From positions 1-5,713 of the forward strand of contig JAOPZP010000451.1 of the NCBI GenBank assembly GCA_025964055.1: a stretch of DNA of 5,713 nucleotides, written 5' to 3'. The first letter of the stretch is position 1; each line of letters starts with the position of its first letter. The position numbers and the translations under genes were made by a program. This document shows positions 5,705-5,713 of this stretch, piece by piece. The notes beneath the pieces are model-generated. The model had not been told where the DNA came from, made no database searches, and saw only the letters and a program-made list of their open reading frames with translations. Source of the stretch: Conexibacter sp. (GTDB taxonomy: Bacteria; Actinomycetota; Thermoleophilia; Solirubrobacterales; Solirubrobacteraceae).

Positions 5705-5713
5705 GCCGCCCCC

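Overview
This window is a conserved bacterial housekeeping cluster for translation, tRNA modification and protein export. It comes from a high-GC genome in which most codons end in G or C. The gene order is ffh (3' part) – rpsP – khpA – rimM – trmD – rplS – lepB – rnhB on the plus strand, then yraN on the minus strand, then a plus-strand DUF1707–FHA gene. The order, the GTG starts (rpsP, rimM, trmD, lepB and probably rnhB and yraN), the partly missing Shine-Dalgarno sequences and the DUF1707–FHA protein point to Actinomycetota. A deep-branching lineage such as Thermoleophilia/Solirubrobacterales fits best. That placement is inferred from gene content and protein style, not from a search.

Bases 1-2681 hold the first block: the Ffh GTPase and M-domain end of SRP, ribosomal protein S16, a KH RNA-binding protein, the 16S maturation factor RimM and the tRNA m1G37 methyltransferase TrmD. 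rpsP, khpA, rimM and trmD are tightly packed, with gaps of 13, 1 and 0 nt, so they almost certainly form one operon. The trmD ribosome-binding site lies inside the last codons of rimM. TrmD ends in an unusual Gly/Pro-rich tail carrying the same nine residues twice.

Bases 2682-2843 are the largest gap. They hold an 18-nt direct repeat, a possible -10 element and a perfect 8-bp hairpin just before the rplS start codon, where no Shine-Dalgarno is seen. The second block follows: rplS (L19 with a long acidic tail), lepB one base later (signal peptidase I) and rnhB (RNase HII).

yraN, which often lies co-directional with rnhB, is here inverted and convergent with it, with 11 nt between the stop codons. 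A 103-nt divergent region separates yraN from the DUF1707–FHA gene. Both of these genes have -10-like elements placed so that their transcripts could be leaderless.

I see no mobile element, CRISPR array, tRNA or rRNA, and no convincing new multi-gene system. The points worth a second look are the rplS leader, the TrmD tail and catalytic-site change, the acidic L19 tail, the yraN inversion and the possible leaderless promoters.
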